Under the pieces are notes generated by a model that saw nothing but the letters and a program-made list of their open reading frames with translations, had not been told where the DNA came from and did not search any database. Below, piece by piece: positions 63,637 to 64,000 of a stretch of 64,000 nucleotides of DNA. Each line of letters opens with the position of its first letter. The stretch's first letter is position 1. The stretch lies in assembly GCA_021732005.1 (NCBI GenBank), contig JAKFVT010000034.1, forward strand, positions 1 to 64,000. The letters run 5' to 3'. This DNA comes from Mycobacterium sp. (GTDB lineage: Bacteria; Actinomycetota; Actinomycetes; Mycobacteriales; Mycobacteriaceae). Made by a program: the position numbers and the translations under genes.

Positions 63637-64000
63637 TCAGTCGACGTCGATGACAACCTTGCCGATCGCTTTACGGTCGGCGACATAGCGCAGCGCGGCC
63701 GCCGCCTGTTCCAGCGGGAACCGCGCCCCGAGGTACGGGCGCAGCTTGCCCTCGGCGAACAACTGCGCAAGCTCGGCGTCGTCGCGCGCGATGTCGTCGG
63801 GGTAGTCGGTGGCGAACGTCCGGATCTCCATGCCCTGCACAGTGATTCCCTTGAGCATCACCAGGTTCAACGGAATCCGGGGGATCTCACCGGCCGCATA
63901 GCCCAGCGTCACGAACTTTCCGCCACGGCCGAGGCTGCGCAGGGCCGGCTCGGAGTAGTGACCACCGACAGGGTCGAGGACCACGCGCGTGCCGGCCTCG
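63637..64000 (-). CDS. NADPH:quinone oxidoreductase, C-terminal part
   Basis: About 120 residues at the right edge, in the MDR family: RVVLDPVGGHYSEPALRSLG, the ELALRSLGRGGKFVTLGYAAG-type Rossmann end and AAAALRYVADRKAIGKVVID, the usual C-terminus. The gene continues beyond the window, so the N-terminal domain and the nucleotide motif are not seen. It is not a copy of the enzyme at 31551-32534, which reads differently at these positions. Confidence 0.85.
   Translation of the reverse strand, partial: EAGTRVVLDPVGGHYSEPALRSLGRGGKFVTLGYAAGEIPRIPLNLVMLKGITVQGMEIRTFATDYPDDIARDDAELAQLFAEGKLRPYLGARFPLEQAAAALRYVADRKAIGKVVIDVD

Overview
This is a 64 kb piece of a mycobacterial chromosome, most likely a Mycolicibacterium or other non-tuberculous species. 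Base composition is high-GC. The genes for arabinogalactan biosynthesis and export (gtrA, dprE1, dprE2, aftA, embC, embA, embB and, nearby, wzm, glfT1, wzt) are in the gene order and with the protein signatures known from Mycobacterium. bpa, a homologue of Rv3779, echA21 and hisC2 lie around them as in M. tuberculosis. Species identity is inference; family assignments come from motifs and remembered family sequences, not from a database search.

Layout. 1-2.2 kb: a lipoprotein cut by the window edge, a SCO6745-like protein, and a small repeat protein coupled to an RDD membrane protein. 2.2-3.5 kb: a PknF-like transmembrane Ser/Thr kinase. 3.5-8.0 kb: small exported proteins, a MarR/SDR pair with two palindromic operators, an APC permease and an exported hypothetical. 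8.1-22.4 kb, minus strand: embB, embA, embC, aftA, dprE2, dprE1 and gtrA, nearly gap-free and read from gtrA toward embB. 22.5-25.1 kb: an accessory insert (HD hydrolase, PNPOx-like protein, DUF222/HNH protein). 25.2-30.2 kb, minus strand: wzm, glfT1, wzt, bpa and the Rv3779-like GT-C protein. 30.3-39.4 kb: a desulfurase-like protein, quinone oxidoreductase, MarR, tRNA-Ser, echA21, a second APC permease, cysE-cysK, a TIGR03086-type protein and hisC2. 39.4-44.4 kb: tRNA-Ser, tRNA-Arg, a GGDEF membrane protein, a flavin monooxygenase unit with a divergent TetR gene and duplicated operator, and small proteins. 44.4-49.6 kb, minus strand: a DUF5666-like protein, DUF1622, thrE, and an APH/acyl-CoA dehydrogenase/SDR trio joined by ATGA overlaps. 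49.7-56.9 kb, plus strand: response regulator, histidine kinase, GT39, GT2-GtrA and GT39 in one run. 57.0-63.5 kb: a secreted phosphoesterase, an alkyl sulfatase and a secreted 852-residue protein with an internal duplication. The right edge holds the end of a quinone oxidoreductase.

How the genes work together. DprE1/DprE2 make decaprenyl-phospho-arabinose, probably moved across the membrane with help from GtrA. AftA primes the galactan with arabinose and EmbA/B/C extend the arabinan. GlfT1 starts galactan synthesis and Wzm/Wzt export it. The Rv3779-like protein and the two GT39/GT2 enzymes at 52-57 kb add polyprenyl-phosphate-sugar chemistry, so envelope building is the main theme. Points of most interest are a DprE1 with Ala where M. 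tuberculosis has benzothiazinone-reactive Cys387, a duplicated secreted protein with pore-former-like strand pattern, a two-component system transcribed with a lipid-linked-sugar glycosylation cassette, and a desulfurase-fold protein without its PLP lysine. No gap longer than 300 bases lacks a gene; the largest (3876-4102, 33216-33438, 39664-39843) show nothing beyond possible promoters. No IS element, CRISPR array or prophage was seen.
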